Shown: piece after piece, positions 33,986 to 46,345 of the stretch
Numbering within the stretch: position 1 is the stretch's first letter
Layout: every line of letters starts with the position of its first letter
NCBI RefSeq assembly: GCF_963678975.1
Contig: NC_089272.1
Span: 2,910,359-2,974,358, forward strand
DNA length: 64,000 bases
Direction: 5' to 3'
Source: Dysidea avara
Lineage: Eukaryota; Porifera; Demospongiae; Dictyoceratida; Dysideidae
Notes under the pieces: model-generated
Told to the model about the DNA's origin: nothing
Databases searched by the model: none
What the model saw: the letters and a program-made list of their open reading frames with translations, nothing else
Program-made: the position numbers and the translations under genes

Positions 33986-34212
33986 GTGGTGTACTGCTTA
34001 AACTGGGATGAGGTTCTACTACGAGATTGTAATGATGTTGAGTCATCAAGTTCATCATCATCATCATCATCAACTGGTAGGTGTCTGTACTTGTTTGTGT
34101 TACATCCAATACAATAATAACACATACATCTCTTCAGTAATGCTCTCAGTTTTGGTTGAAATATGAAGAAAATTATGAAGTTAAACATTCCTTGGCTACA
34201 GTCTCCGATTGC

Positions 34213-35351
34213 CTAAATGTAATCAAAAGACACCTCCATTATAATCATGTTTGTGAGACTTGATAAAATAATCAAAATGTAAACCCTTTAAATCGTTATA
34301 TCTATAGCAGAACCTGTCTTAGTGGCCAGAAAGGCTACCTCTCTTAAAGAAGTTTATATACTATCTTCGCAGCCAAAACTGAAAAGTCTTGGCCTAAAGG
34401 TGACCACCTAAAGCAGATTCCACTGAAATTCTGCATTTCTATGACTTATAATTATACCACCTATACATCACATTACAAAGTCATGAGGTTTTTCTATATG
34501 TTACATGCCATTCAGATGCTATTGAATGTCCTGGCACACGAAGACATGTGCTAATCTTATAGTGACCACCCTTCATGCTTTGTTTGTAGCACACATCCAT
34601 CCAGTTCTGTGTGGCCATTAACATCTAATCGGTGATGGCATCAGCATTTAATTGCTTGTTAATCTGATTGGCTACTTATAACATCACTAGTTTGATGCAC
34701 TTAAAAGGCTTCATATACCATCACACTCGAAATGTTCTGTTTAGGGCTGTGCGATAATGAAAAAACCTATAATCTCGATAAGTTACGATAACAAAAACCA
34801 TTTTATCACGATAGAAGATATTATCTCGATAATGAAATAATTGTCATAGAGTACTTATACATGCAGTTTTGTGTATGGCTAGTATCTCTTGCCCTTTTCA
34901 GCTTTACCACAGCTGATTGTGAACTCATAAGAATAAATCTGCCTGCTTTTAATAAACAATAGTCTACTATTTGAACAGCTATCTATATATACTATACCAT
35001 TTTCTTGTTGCACTTAAATGACTTTTTACAAACCAAACCATGCATGTGATCTGGGTAACACAACAACTTGAACCAACACTCTTAAAGCATTGGAAACTGC
35101 TCCGTATTCATTTATATGTGACTTCAAAACTAACGTGTCACTGTGTAATTTTTGGTTAATTTTCAAAGCTTTTAATTGCTCTTTAGTTCACCAGAGCAGC
35201 CCAGTGTGAAGGACATCATGTGTCCATATTGATATAGTGATGCTTTATGAGTGGATTTATATGTAATGGAAGTTAGCAAGGTGAACAGATTTGTATTGCA
35301 TACTTGTCAGATTAATGACTAATGACTGTTAACTACTACACACTTGCGTAC
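34213..35351. other. Intron 2 of GPCR gene 5
   Basis: Holds a partial copy of the GGGCTG(A/T)GCGATA MITE family at about 34744-34850 (only one end seen) and a transposon-like stretch at 34312-34430 (CTTAGTGGCC and GGTGACCACC). No exon recognised. Confidence 0.5.
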
Positions 35352-35546
35352 AGTCAGTATCTGCAGCCAATAGACATTGTGTGGTGGACACTTGCAGTAT
35401 ACATACAGTACACTGCCTATCAGGTCCCATACTCTCAGTATAATGAACACAGTTGGTACAAACAGTAGCTTGAGCTCTGTCCTGCCCAACGCTGGATTAC
35501 TGATAATCAAAAACTGGTGGTCATTGCTGTTATTGCACTGCCGGAT

Positions 35547-37422
35547 CTGGAAGAAAATATTACACATGTAATTAATATACAAGCCATTTCATGTGGATGA
35601 TTATATGGTAACAAAATTACAAAAGGTATACAATAACCTGTAGTATGAATATGGGGATGTAGCTGTATTAGTTTTATAAATATATTACTGAAATGCTATC
35701 GGCTGTCTGATTGTCTCTCTGTCTGTCTGACTGGCCGTATGTTGCTTTCTCGCAGGAGTCTGAGTATGTAAACTTATTAGACACTCAAAATGAGACACAC
35801 ATCACCAAGAAGGTATCTACAAACTGATTTTGCTATTCTTAGTATCATCATGACACTGATCGATTGGTTGATTATTGATTTAACCTCATGGAAATTGGTA
35901 CAGCCATTCTTCCTTACCAGAGTAAACACACATACGTACACGTTACAAAAATCAACAAAGGAATAAGTATACAATTACAACTACTAAGAAAAACAAAGAC
36001 ATGCACATGACAAGCTGATTACAAAGTACAACTACTACTCATATAACAACAAATGATCATAAATGGTGACTGGGAAGTTAGAAGATGAAAGAAGGTTGTA
36101 TGGCAATTCGTTCCACCAATGTGACACTAACTTTTGATCCCTCCTTAATGTCACACTATATGAATAATGTATAGATAATAGCACAAAACGTATACTTCAT
36201 AGCGCCTGACTTGCAATTGCATGCAAGCAGTCATCCAGCTGGTCATCCTACTAGGCAGACAAGTTGCAGATGTATTCATCTGTCAGTTTGTCCCATCTAG
36301 GTTGGTGAAAAAGTTTTATGAGTTTGTTTGTACTTTGTGTTTAAACTTCTTTGCTACACACACAATGTGTGTATCTTCATTTTAGGCAAGCACAGGTATA
36401 CAAAACTGTACAAGCCATATTATAGTTAATTACTGGTGAAGTAAATTGTGAAGATGAGCAGCCTACATCAGTAGTGATTCTATACCTGAGGGAGGGATAA
36501 GTAGGCCCAGGCACAGTATGACTGCTGTATATAGAATTTCAAGGGTGTGTGGGGGTGCAGCCTGCAGGATTTCTGAAATTTGAAGGCTTGAAAACAGCCT
36601 AAAATTCATGCTAACCTATACTGCAACTTTTCCACAAGATTTTTCAAATTTTTCAGCAGGGGAGCCATGGCCCCCATAGAATTGCTATGCCTATACATGC
36701 TATGCCTACATGCATAATAGGGCTTGTACTACTGTGTAATCTGTACACTAGTACATGTGTTACTGGCACCATGCAATAGTTTGCACCTTTGAGGGGATGC
36801 TTTTTCACATCCTTTCACTTTATATACTTAAAATTGTTTGGGTATTACATTACTGTAGAGTATAATGGGATAACTTAAAATTGTTTGGGTATTACATTAC
36901 TGTAGAGTATAATGGGACATGTACATGGTACATACTTGCAATTGGATTTCATGAATAATAAAAATTTGTTGGATCCGATTATACAAACTGATCCAAATCG
37001 CACATCAGGCAAAATCAAACTAACACCTCCAGTGGATAGCTAAACCATCATACTGCTAGTTTTGACCCTCAGTACTACTCAAACTACTCGAGGCTGGTTT
37101 TTAACACTGAGACGTCTTTTCTGGGTGGTGTGCAGAGCTCAAATGGCGGTTTCTGGCCTTGTGAAGGACCTGGCTTGGAAAGAATCAGGTGGAATGGATG
37201 GCCTGATGATGCTGGCCAAATTATTTTTTCTGTTGAAGGTACGAAAGGTAGTAGACTGATGTATTTCTTGTGTAAATTTCATACACGTGTTTGCTATCTT
37301 TGGCAAGTTATGTGAACTTGAATTATTTAAAACTGTTTATCTCAAAACTTATAATGTGTGATTTGGAACATTTCCAGTCACAAATGTAAGCCTGCATCTA
37401 TGTGGTAAACATGCATAGTAAT
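35547..37422. other. Intron 1 of GPCR gene 5, right of exon 2
   Basis: Holds a perfect 45-bp direct duplication with 47-bp period (36826-36870 and 36873-36917) and an element-like GC-tract segment at about 36535-36700. A stretch at 35880-35940 resembles 46620-46680 (TTCTTCCTT(A/G)CCAGAG). No coding exon recognised. Confidence 0.5.
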
Positions 37423-37719
37423 CAGGGGCGGATCCAGACTTTTTAAAAGGGGGTTTCCACTCTGGAATTGCAACTTCAGCCTAGCTGTAGGTCTAAGACA
37501 AAAAAAAGGTCATCACGTAGAACTGCTGACAATAGCTGCCCCTCACCAACTCATAACTACTAGCTTGCTACACTACTCCTCTTAAGAATACTGTGACTGC
37601 TCTATGAGTATCTCAATCTTGACTGCTCTATTAGAGTATCTTGAGTAAGAAAGGCTCTTTCAAAGGGGGGGTTCCATGGAACCCTTAACCCCTCTCCCCC
37701 CACCCCGGATCCACCCCTG
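37423..37719 (+). mobile_element. GGGGCGGATCCAG-family MITE, reference copy at 37.4 kb
   Basis: Best-preserved copy with that at 59.8 kb: starts CAGGGGCGGATCCAG and ends CCGGATCCACCCCTG. Contains two CTCTAT(TA)GAGTATCT motifs in tandem and a GGGGGGGTTCCATGGAACCC palindrome near its right end. No clean target duplication found (left ATAGTAAT, right GTAATATA). Confidence 0.75.
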
Positions 37720-37872
37720 GTAATATAGGTAAGCACAGTACTACAGTTGTCTTTGCTAAGCCAATGCATGCATGCACAACATGAATAGTGTTGATGTTTG
37801 ATACTTGGTATCTTCACACAACATTTTCAGCCATGTAGCTAGCTAGTTATCTACCTCGATAATAATTGTCGA

Positions 37873-37920
37873 ATACTAAGTTTATACTAAGTTTATACTA
37901 AGTTTATACTAAGTTTATAC
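37873..37920. repeat. 11-bp tandem repeat ATACTAAGTTT
   Basis: Four full units plus a partial one, in intron 1 of GPCR gene 5, about 115 bp from exon 1. Confidence 0.9.
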
Positions 37921-38853
37921 TGCGTGCAAAAAAAACTTTTATCTGACCTGAGCTAGGCTCATGTTGCTAACTTTGCATTTCACTTTTGATCTAAAAAATT
38001 AACACTATACTTTTATTTTGCACATAATACACACCTCATCCCTAATATGGACATGTATGGAGACATATAGTGGTACGAGGATGACTCCCATCCACATCCA
38101 AATATCATAGGTCATGAAATTAGCTAGAGGATCAATATTGTCTTTCATAGAACACCAGCCTCCTCCTGACAGTGGGCTATCTGAGTATCCCAGTTGATCA
38201 TTGCATAACAACCACAATGTAGTGTACAGGGGTAGTGTGTAGCACACAACATATAACAATCTCACCACCCATTTGGCTACATCAGCATCACGTGATACTA
38301 TCCTATAATACAAGTACACAGCCAGTCCCAGTGTCCACAATACTGATCCTATAGTACCATATACTGCAAATGCTGCTTGGGCCTGACATATGCGATAGTA
38401 GGTATGGTGGACCGCCGAGTTCTTTACAACATCTGGTCCCACGAGGTGTCTGCGATAAGGTAGAGCCAACCCAACCAAGTTAGCAGTGGAATACATGACA
38501 TCCATTAGTGATATGTGTACTAGTAGCTCACGTACGTGCTTTACTACGAATATCCTTCACCAAGACGTAGGTTAAGATAATAGCCACTGATCCCAGTATC
38601 GACAAGAGGCATATAATGCTGGTCATTAACTGGATCCATAGTGGCTCGTTTTGGTTATCTCTCCGATATGCCTCAGGAGAAGACGACTCCAAACTGAACA
38701 TTATCCAGCAGTCGTACGATCCGCAGTCATCCGATCGTTATAAATTAGCTCATTCAAAGAGGCGTGCGGTATTGGTAAAACCGGGAGGGGAGCGGGAGCG
38801 GGAGCGGGAGATTGCTTGGTAAAATCAGGAACCGGGAATCGGGAGATCACGTG

Positions 38854-39419
38854 TCAATCTTTGCTGTCACAAGTAACACACATACGTAGCTAGAGCGCCT
38901 GCTGTGCTGTGACGAAGAAACTAATATAAACTAGTAAATTATGAGCTTGAGGGGAAAAATAGCTATAGCTAGATAAAGTTTGCATGATGGCCGTATATTA
39001 AAGGCTTTCATTAGAGCTTTATAGTTATTAGCAGTGAATGCATAAAATTGCATTGTGTGGGTTTTTAGCACAGTAATTCACAAAGTGGCTATTTTAGTGG
39101 ACATAATATTTCTGAAAGGTAATTTCAGTGAATACATGCAGCAGTTATTTGGCATATTGGATTGTCTTACAATAATGAATGATGAGCAACAGGCCTCCAG
39201 TCCTAGCTACATGGTTCTGCCCCAGTCTATACTAAAGTTCATGCACCCTACCAATCTAAAATCCATTCAACTAAACGTGATTAGACTTCCCATCATTGCC
39301 AGCAGACTTTCAATGGATAGACTGAAGTACAGTACACCAAGCATAATTATTCTCTGAGTATACAAAACACATTAATAAATCATAAAGTGTTAATTAGCTA
39401 CAACATACAGTATGTAAAA
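38854..39419. other. MULE 3' non-coding segment
   Basis: Between the left terminal repeat and the transposase stop. A plus-strand open frame at 39055-39357 (100 codons) opens with GTG and has no recognisable domain; I do not call it a gene. Confidence 0.45.
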
Positions 39420-42400
39420 TCAAAGCTGCCTAAAGTAATATGCATATGACCCAGTTTTGTTCTGGAAATCATTAAGTTTAAAAGGTTGAATCCTGTGGCT
39501 TCTCATGCCATCATAATATAATGTTTGACCATACCAGAAGCAAACTGCAGTAAAATGATTGTCACTACAAACACTGCAGCCAGCTAGTTGATATCCATGA
39601 CCATATATAGTTAAAACTTTTGGAATTGTCAATATTGATCTACCAGTCAAGGACTGGATATCAATCGGGATCATCCAAGGCACTCGATTAAGAAATGACG
39701 ATGCCATTACCTGTGGTACACCACGGCACTCATAAAATGTTTCTCTGTTTCTGCCAGTTAAATTTAATCGGTCAGTAACTGCATGGAGAGATTCATTTGG
39801 TGGTTGGCATTGAAATTCTGCACCACAGTAACCAACCATATCTCCAGCTATAGGAAAAATTTCATTAAAGTTATCTAATCCAGAGCTGAAGGAAAACGTA
39901 GAAGGGTATTTTGTTACCTCCGTGTTATGATTAGGGCAATGCTCAGAGGTACATTTAAGTTTAATTACCAGTTTCCAGATATGTGTGAACAAGCAAAGAC
40001 ACCTATTATTCTCACCACCAAAACAATCATATTTCAAATTATTCTCCTGAGAAATTGTAAGATTTAATCTTGATTGAAGCAAATGCAAAAATAGTGTTTT
40101 TCCTTCATCCAGCTTTCCTTTATTCATCAATACAATTGCTGCTTTGAGAGAGTTCTCAGCTTCACTGTCACCAAAGGTATCCAAGAAAGATTTGTACTGT
40201 TTGCAGTGGAGTGACAATATTGTCAGGAAGTTATCAGAAGTGCAAGTGTTGGTGTATTCATTGTGCATCCATGGAAGAGATTCTGGTACAGTACATGCAC
40301 TGCAAAAAAAATCGGCATTCCGTTTGGGTATGGTAATGTCACATGCACTCAAACAATACTTATGGAACCAGTTGTCACACTTTGAACAGTTGTACATGTT
40401 GAAGTCTCCCTGTGAATTGCCATATAGCGCGGCAGATGTTGATCCATCAACCCATGGTGTTTGGCAGTAGCAAAACAGCTGAACCATCTCTTCTGCTTTC
40501 CCGCGATAGTCCTTTTTAACTTGTGAAATGCCATTGACTGTTCCAGTATCATCTTGTTGCAATACTGAAAATAACTGTGGCAAACCTTTAACCAAATCAA
40601 TGCGCAGTTTTCCCAAATCCGTATCCGGTTGTTTGCAAATGTGCAGGAGCAAAACTGCAGTTATAATCTCGGCTTTTGCATTCTGTTTACTGCTTTGCAC
40701 TCCAACATGAATGGTATTCACAACTCCAATGTTTGAACGAGTGGCAGTTCCTGCATGATAGTTTAGTTCTGCATAATCAGGGTCACTGTAACTTGATACA
40801 ACCTACAAAAATATATTGCAGTAAACGCTATCTATGCATGGATATTGTTATATAATACCTCTACTCTTGGTGTTTTATCTTCCTTATCGTTTAAACGTCT
40901 CAAAAAGGCTATTTGATTACTCCTTTTCGTCTGAAGTACTGCAATCTTTCCAATGTCAAGATCAGTAACTTCCTAAAGGAATGATAAATTTTAACAGAGG
41001 CTACATATTATATGAATGAAGATATAATTACCTACCTTGTCAATGCTTGGTTGCAAAACATAATTGTACAGGAGAATATCTTGACAGACAACATTTAACT
41101 CAGATAAGAATCGGTCCCAACAAAATTCTTCATTTAAAAACTTGACTCTTCTTTCACATCTCCTTATTTTAGCACTACTGCTGGCCTTTTCCTTTAATTC
41201 TAGCAGAAACTGAGTTAGTGGATGATTTGGTACACAGGCCTCTTGAGGTGGACTTGAATCTGTCTGATGTACAAGGGTTGTGGCACCTAATAAAATTTGC
41301 ATGAACAAAATTTAACGTAAAAGTGCTACAAAATTTTTAGCATGTCTCACCCTTCAATTTCTTTTTAGGAGCACATGACATCTGTTCTCCATTGCAACAA
41401 CTATTGTCTGTATCCAGCTGGCCTGCATGTATAAACATTAATAAATAACATGTGTAGTTGTTAAGTACTGTTTTGTGCACATAAACAAGTACACTTACTG
41501 TTAGGATGCTTCCGTTTCTGGGAACGAGAATGAGATTTGTTTTCTGTGCCTATAAATAGAAAAGTCACTAAATATAGCAACATAAAATAGTATCAACTAT
41601 ATACGTACGTTCTTCCTTGATGCTAACAAAATCTTGGTCATCAGCAACTCCTTCAACAGCTTTTTCTTCTAAGTCTTCTGGTTCTTCTGTAAAATCACAG
41701 ATACTTAAAAATTGAATTCATAGCAAATAAGCACATTAAAGTTCCAATTGCTACATTATTAAATTAATATGCTTCTATAGCTTTACCTTGTTTTATTTCC
41801 TCTGTTGGACAACAGTCCTTTACTCTGGGTGGTTTCCTTCCAGATGGTCGCTCTTTGTTTTTTCTTCTGATTTTTTGCTGTAGCAAGGTCATGTTTGGGT
41901 TTGAGAAAGCATCAACATTCTGCCCAATCATTATTTTGCAAGCAAGAATATGATAGCAGACACCTGAAGCTGGACAAGAGCAACTCTCTTTTGGATAAAG
42001 TCTGACTGCATATGGTGTAGTACCATCTGTGCCCATAACCATCCAACAGCCAGAATTTACTAATGAAACTTGCTTATTCTGTATAGCTTGATAAGCTAGT
42101 CCAAGTTGGCTATTTGGTGGTCTGTTAGTTGTCACATCAGCAGCATTTCTATTCTCATATCCGGTCTCTGTAGAACTGGTTTCATTGCCATTATTCAATT
42201 AACAATAAATGTCACCCTTAGCTCTAGCTACAATCTCATCTGGGTTAACCACTTTCGGTAAAATAGGCATCAACGAGGGATCTCGTTGACAAAACAAAAA
42301 CTCGTCTTTCAGTTGCCACGAACCACATTGATGTGAACCTTGCACAATTTCCCGGTGATAATAACAGCACATTTGAAATAATGAGTAACAAATAATATCA

Positions 42401-44327
42401 AGTGGCACTTGCTTCCAGTTCTGAAGTCTGTGCAGCACAGCATTCATGGATTCTGATGCATTATTGGTAATTCCATTGTGTGGGTTCACTACACCAGCAG
42501 ATTTTAGTACCCATATTGACGAAGTCTCTTTGAAAATGGGCAGCAGATTTTTCTCAAAATAGTTACGAACTAATGCTTTGGATTGAAAAGGACCTTCCAT
42601 TTTAAATTCATCCCAACAATTATCAAATTCTGTTTCTGTGGTTTGTTGCATCAATTCCTTCAGTAAATTAGCAAAGTAGCTTATTTCACCAGCATTACAA
42701 TTGGCTTTTTGTTTGAGGTAATAGTGAAGATCTTGTTCTAGGTGGTTCCAGCAATAAACTTGTTGGGCTAGTGGGAACACTGATGAGAAATTGAATTCTC
42801 TGTCTGATACAATTATTATCCTTTTTGAAGCTAAAATTGGAGACAACTGACGAATTGCTTCCATGAACTGCATATGGTCTACTTGGTAGCGTCTGGTATG
42901 GACTAGAAATCCGAATGGCAGAACAGGAGAGTTTTTAAACATTGTGTGTTTGAAGATAAGGGTCGACAAGTAGAAATCACCCATATTAAACACAGTGTCA
43001 TAATGAAGCGTCACAGGTTCTGTGGATAATTTCAAAGCAGTTTCTAGCTCTTCGATTATTGGCTGTCCAATCATTTGGACAATTACATTAGGGTGCACAG
43101 AGAATTTTCGTATGAAATCAAGGGGTTCACCTTTTCGATTGTTAAACTTTAGTTGATGACACAAGTGGTACGTGTTAAACATTGCATCATGGGATAGTCT
43201 GGTATGTCTATCCACTTCCTTACGAAAATTTCTAACTTGATTTTGATCTCTAGGTGTGAGCACTGCATGTCGAGGTCCACCGCTGCTTTCATTGACTAAT
43301 TCTTGATAAACAGTTCGATGTGGCTTCATTGAATCTTTCTGTAATATCTAAAAAGCATATTGCATATGATCATACGCACGTTTTGTCTTTAAATCAAATC
43401 TCACCACTCAAATAACATTTGCATTCTATAACATAGGCCATTCAAATTTGTAAAAGTACTGGAATTTCATGACATAACCTTCTTGCAGAAAATTTATGTG
43501 TCATAAAAGGTAGGCAAATTTTATATGTCCATGTTGCCTCCTTTATAGGTTTGGTAACATATACATATACCAAACCTATAAGGTATATAGCTATTGATAG
43601 GTATAGCTATATACCTTATCAATTATACTATGCACATTACACTCAGACGGTCTTTACAATGCAAACTACTATAGCTTATAAATGTGAGTTGATTCACAAG
43701 ACTTTTTTTGCTCACCTTATCCTTCAAATGTGGTGCTGATCTCACAAAAGACTTGGAATTATTCTTACTGTTCCGATGGCTAAATCCTTGATATAAGGTG
43801 TCATCCCCAACGTAGTGTAGCATAAAATGTTGCCCGATACCCCAGAACTCAAATCTTCTGAATCGGTTATCACCCTTTTTATCCACAGAATCAAGATCAA
43901 TGGTACTACTTTTTTTCTTGAATTCACATCCTCCATGTTTGACACTGTAAGATCCTACATGTACCCATCTGTATTTATCGCACCTATAATAATTGCAATG
44001 TACAATTTATTTAATTACTGTATGACTCTAGAAATATAGTTATGTAAACTTGTTTTGTTAAACTGAGACAAGCTAGCTAGCTATATTGTAACTATACTCT
44101 TTAATATCTAGACCTAACCTTAGCTTTTTCTTCTCTTGTTCCCATTTGTCCGAATCAGGCCCGAGGTTGTAGATATACAAGCTGCCGCCTTTTGGCTGAA
44201 CAGGAGGATCTACACTAATCTGTAGCTTTCCACTGATAGCTTTCGAGAAGTAATTATGCGCCTCCGCAGATGTCAAGTTATTGACAGCGTCTTCTACTGC
44301 AGGAACACATAGCACATCTTCCTCCAT
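39420..44327 (-). CDS. MULE transposase fused to SWIM, PHD and peptidase-like regions (one in-frame stop)
   Basis: Nine exons join in phase: 44119-44327, 43716-43983, 41787-43347, 41609-41686, 41499-41549, 41351-41422, 41036-41286, 40859-40972, 39420-40802; 1,329 codons. Exons 1-2 hold an N-terminal region (CDKYRWVHVGSYSVKHGGC) that may bind DNA. Exon 3 has the MULE core: Asp in YDTVFNMGD, Asp in IIIVSDREF, the CWNH (CxxH) insert, and Glu in TNNASESMN. A SWIM zinc finger (CSCPASGVCYH) follows. Exons 4-8 are acidic then basic linker. Exon 9 has a PHD finger (FCYC, CSKC, WFHKYC, CSAC) and a C-terminal region with HFTAVCFWYGQTLYYDG that resembles a cysteine-peptidase His box. A TAA at 42199-42201 interrupts exon 3 between the transposase and SWIM. 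The peptidase call is tentative. Confidence 0.82.
43540..43625. repeat. Two small hairpins in MULE intron 2
   Basis: ATAGGTTTGGTA pairs with TACCAAACCTAT, and AAGGTATATAGCTAT with its complement just after. They may be a small secondary insertion in the intron. Confidence 0.6.
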
Positions 44328-44555
44328 TGTGCATGCGCGGCCGCACTATAGCTACGTGCAACTCTATACTTGCAACGCTATACTTGCAAAATCACGCCTG
44401 CCGTTCGTAGCAAGTGAGAGATTTAGTTTGCACGTGATTACAAGTGAGATATTTAGGAGAAGTCGCACGTGATCTCCCGATTCCCGGTTCCTGATTTTAC
44501 CAAGCAATCTCCCGCTCCCGCTCCCCTCCCGGTTTTACCAATTCCCAGAGGCGTG

Positions 44556-45071
44556 CGGTAACCGGCTAGGCGTGGCTCCTTAGGTTTCATGCCCAGAGAT
44601 TGTTATACGTGTGCCGTGTTCGACCACCCCTATATATTTGTGCCTTTATAATCTTGCAGGGGAGTTACGGCCAAAAAGCTAGCTGTAAACTTTTGGCTAT
44701 AGTAGCTACATCAGTTTTAATGTGTAGCTAGTTCAGTGCATGCATGGGATATATCATGAGTCAGTATATTCATTCCAACCTGACTTGAAAAATTAATCAT
44801 CAGCTAGAAATAGTAATTTAGTTGGAATCTTGTCATGCATATAGTGCTTTAAAACTGAAAAGGTACATTTTCTCCGGGACTCCCTGTACATTTTAAGCAC
44901 AGGAAGCCAGCCATCTAGCATGAAATTGCTAGCTGCGTTTTCTTTATAGAATTTGCTATCTCAGTGATTTTTGTATATGCTTTGTGAGCAAATATACAAT
45001 CTAATGTACACTAGTTAATACAATGTGGTGTATGTGCTGGTAGATATAGGTAAGTGGATGATCATACATAT
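44556..45071. other. Displaced upstream region of GPCR gene 5
   Basis: The sequence right of the MULE's target duplication is what once lay next to 38757. No gene recognised; it would hold gene 5's original promoter. Confidence 0.4.
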
Positions 45072-46345
45072 AGGTGGAGATACCAGTTACTCACTGCTGT
45101 TAACTCATGGACAGAAGCTCTTGAAAAAGGTCTCTCAATTGACGTAATTTATTTTGACTTTGCTAAGGCATTTGATTCGGTGCCCCATGTTAGACTACTT
45201 TACTAAGCTTGAGTCTTATGGCCTTACAGGAAACCTTTTGGGATGGCTAAACAGTTTTCTATCTGGCAGGAAACAAAAGGTTGTAGTTAATGGGCAGTCA
45301 TCATCTTGGTGTGATGTGCGTAGTGGTGTGCCACAAGGTTCTGTGTTGGGTCCATTACTGTTTAATGTCTACATAAATGACATAACAACACAAATCAGTA
45401 GTCCTATCTTACAATTTGCTGATGACTTAAAGATGTTCCACATTATCAATGATGCTACTGATTATCACCAGCTGCAGCAAGATATAAACAATTTAGTTGC
45501 TTGGGCAAACAAGTGGCAATTGAATTTCAATGTGTCTAAATGCCATCTATTGCATCTCGGCAAACCACATAACTATGGCAGTTACAGCATAAATGGAATC
45601 CAGATTTCTCCGAATGACTCCATCAAGGACTTGGCGTTATTGTCGATAACCAACTAAAGTTTCATGAGCACGCTAATTCTGTTGTTACGAAAGCAAACCG
45701 TACATTGGCTATTATATGGAAGTCCTTCAATTTCACTGATAAGACAATGTTTCTTAGCCTTTATAAGTCATTGGTGAGACCGATCATTGAATATGGTAAT
45801 GCTATTTGGGGGCCACATTATATCCTTGATCAACAATCAATTGAAAGTGTGCAACGACGGTTTACCAAGTATTTGTTTAACTTTAATGATCTACCACTGT
45901 ACTCAGAACGTTTATCAATATTAGGTTTGCCATCCCTGCAGTATCGTCGCTTACGAGGTGACATGATTCTTATTTATCGAATGATTTATAATGATATTGG
46001 ACTCGAGCTATCTGACTTCTTTTCTACCAATACATGCAGTTCTACCAGGGGCCACACAAACAAATTTTTAAAACCACGTGCTGTCACCCGGCCAAGATCA
46101 AACTTTTTTGCAGTAAGGAGCATTAATGTATGGAACAATTTACCAGAGAATGTGATTGCAGCCCAATCTATCAACAGTTTTAAAAACCTACTGGATCAAC
46201 ACTTCTCCTCACAAATGTTTACTATCGATCATGACTGGTAGCTAATTTAAATTATGTTTGATTCTATTTTGCTAGTTATAGAATAGGATCATATACAGGC
46301 ATTGCCTATGTATCCTAAATCACTAATACTAATACTAATACCATA
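45072..46345 (+). mobile_element. 5'-truncated LINE (CR1/L2/Jockey-like reverse transcriptase)
   Basis: Starts within the reverse transcriptase (YFDFAKAFDSVPH), then GVPQGSVLGPLLFNVYIND and the catalytic FADDLK (Y/F-ADD) motif, and ends with a C-terminal domain (SLYKSLVRPIIEYGNAIWGP) and stop at 46241. Two 1-bp frameshifts: an extra T near 45201 before LTKLESYG, and a missing G near 45634 within DLGVIVDNQL. An (ACTAAT)n tail at about 46325-46345 is typical of this LINE group. Endonuclease domain absent. Dead copy in the spacer between GPCR genes 5 and 6. Confidence 0.88.

Larger units (their letters stand above)
33982..38701 (-). pseudogene. GPR157/cAMP-receptor-like GPCR gene 5, frameshifted
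   Basis: Exon 1 38035-38701 (ATG at 38701, MFSLESSSPEAYRRDN), exon 2 35352-35546 (IRQCNNSNDHQFLIISN, KLLFVPTVFIILRVWDLI), exon 3 33982-34212 (AIGDCSQGMFNFIIFF and the acidic VDDDDDDELDDS tail). All splice sites are phase 0, but the exon 2 donor is GTACGC rather than GTGAGT. At about 38528-38535 ACGT is doubled compared with the paralogues; the frame runs IRSKART and stops in the first intracellular loop. The rest of the gene is open. A MULE inserted 66 bp upstream of the ATG separates it from its original promoter. Closest relative is gene 4. Either a young pseudogene or, for the 4-bp change alone, a sequence error. Confidence 0.8.
38767..44546 (-). mobile_element. Autonomous Mutator-like (MULE) DNA transposon
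   Basis: 5.78 kb element. Terminal inverted repeats of about 85 bp (38767-38853 and 44460-44546) match almost perfectly; the left one has one extra GGGAGC unit. A 9-bp duplication AGAGGCGTG at 38758-38766 and 44547-44555 fits the Mutator superfamily. The next five bases CGGTA also repeat, so the exact left end could shift to 38772. High end identity and an exact duplication suggest a young insertion. It carries one nine-exon transposase gene on the minus strand. Confidence 0.9.

Noticed and set aside
33770-34001. Plus-strand open frames reading as Thr-His repeats
   Set aside because: They are translations of the (CA)n microsatellite and overlap the minus-strand exon 3 of GPCR gene 5.
37423-37719. 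Clean target duplication for the GGGGCGGATCCAG MITE
   Set aside because: Flanks ATAGTAAT and GTAATATA do not match in register, so the superfamily of this MITE is left open.
39055-39357. Plus-strand 100-codon open frame inside the MULE
   Set aside because: Opens with GTG, no domain, no splice support; likely chance in the MULE 3' region.
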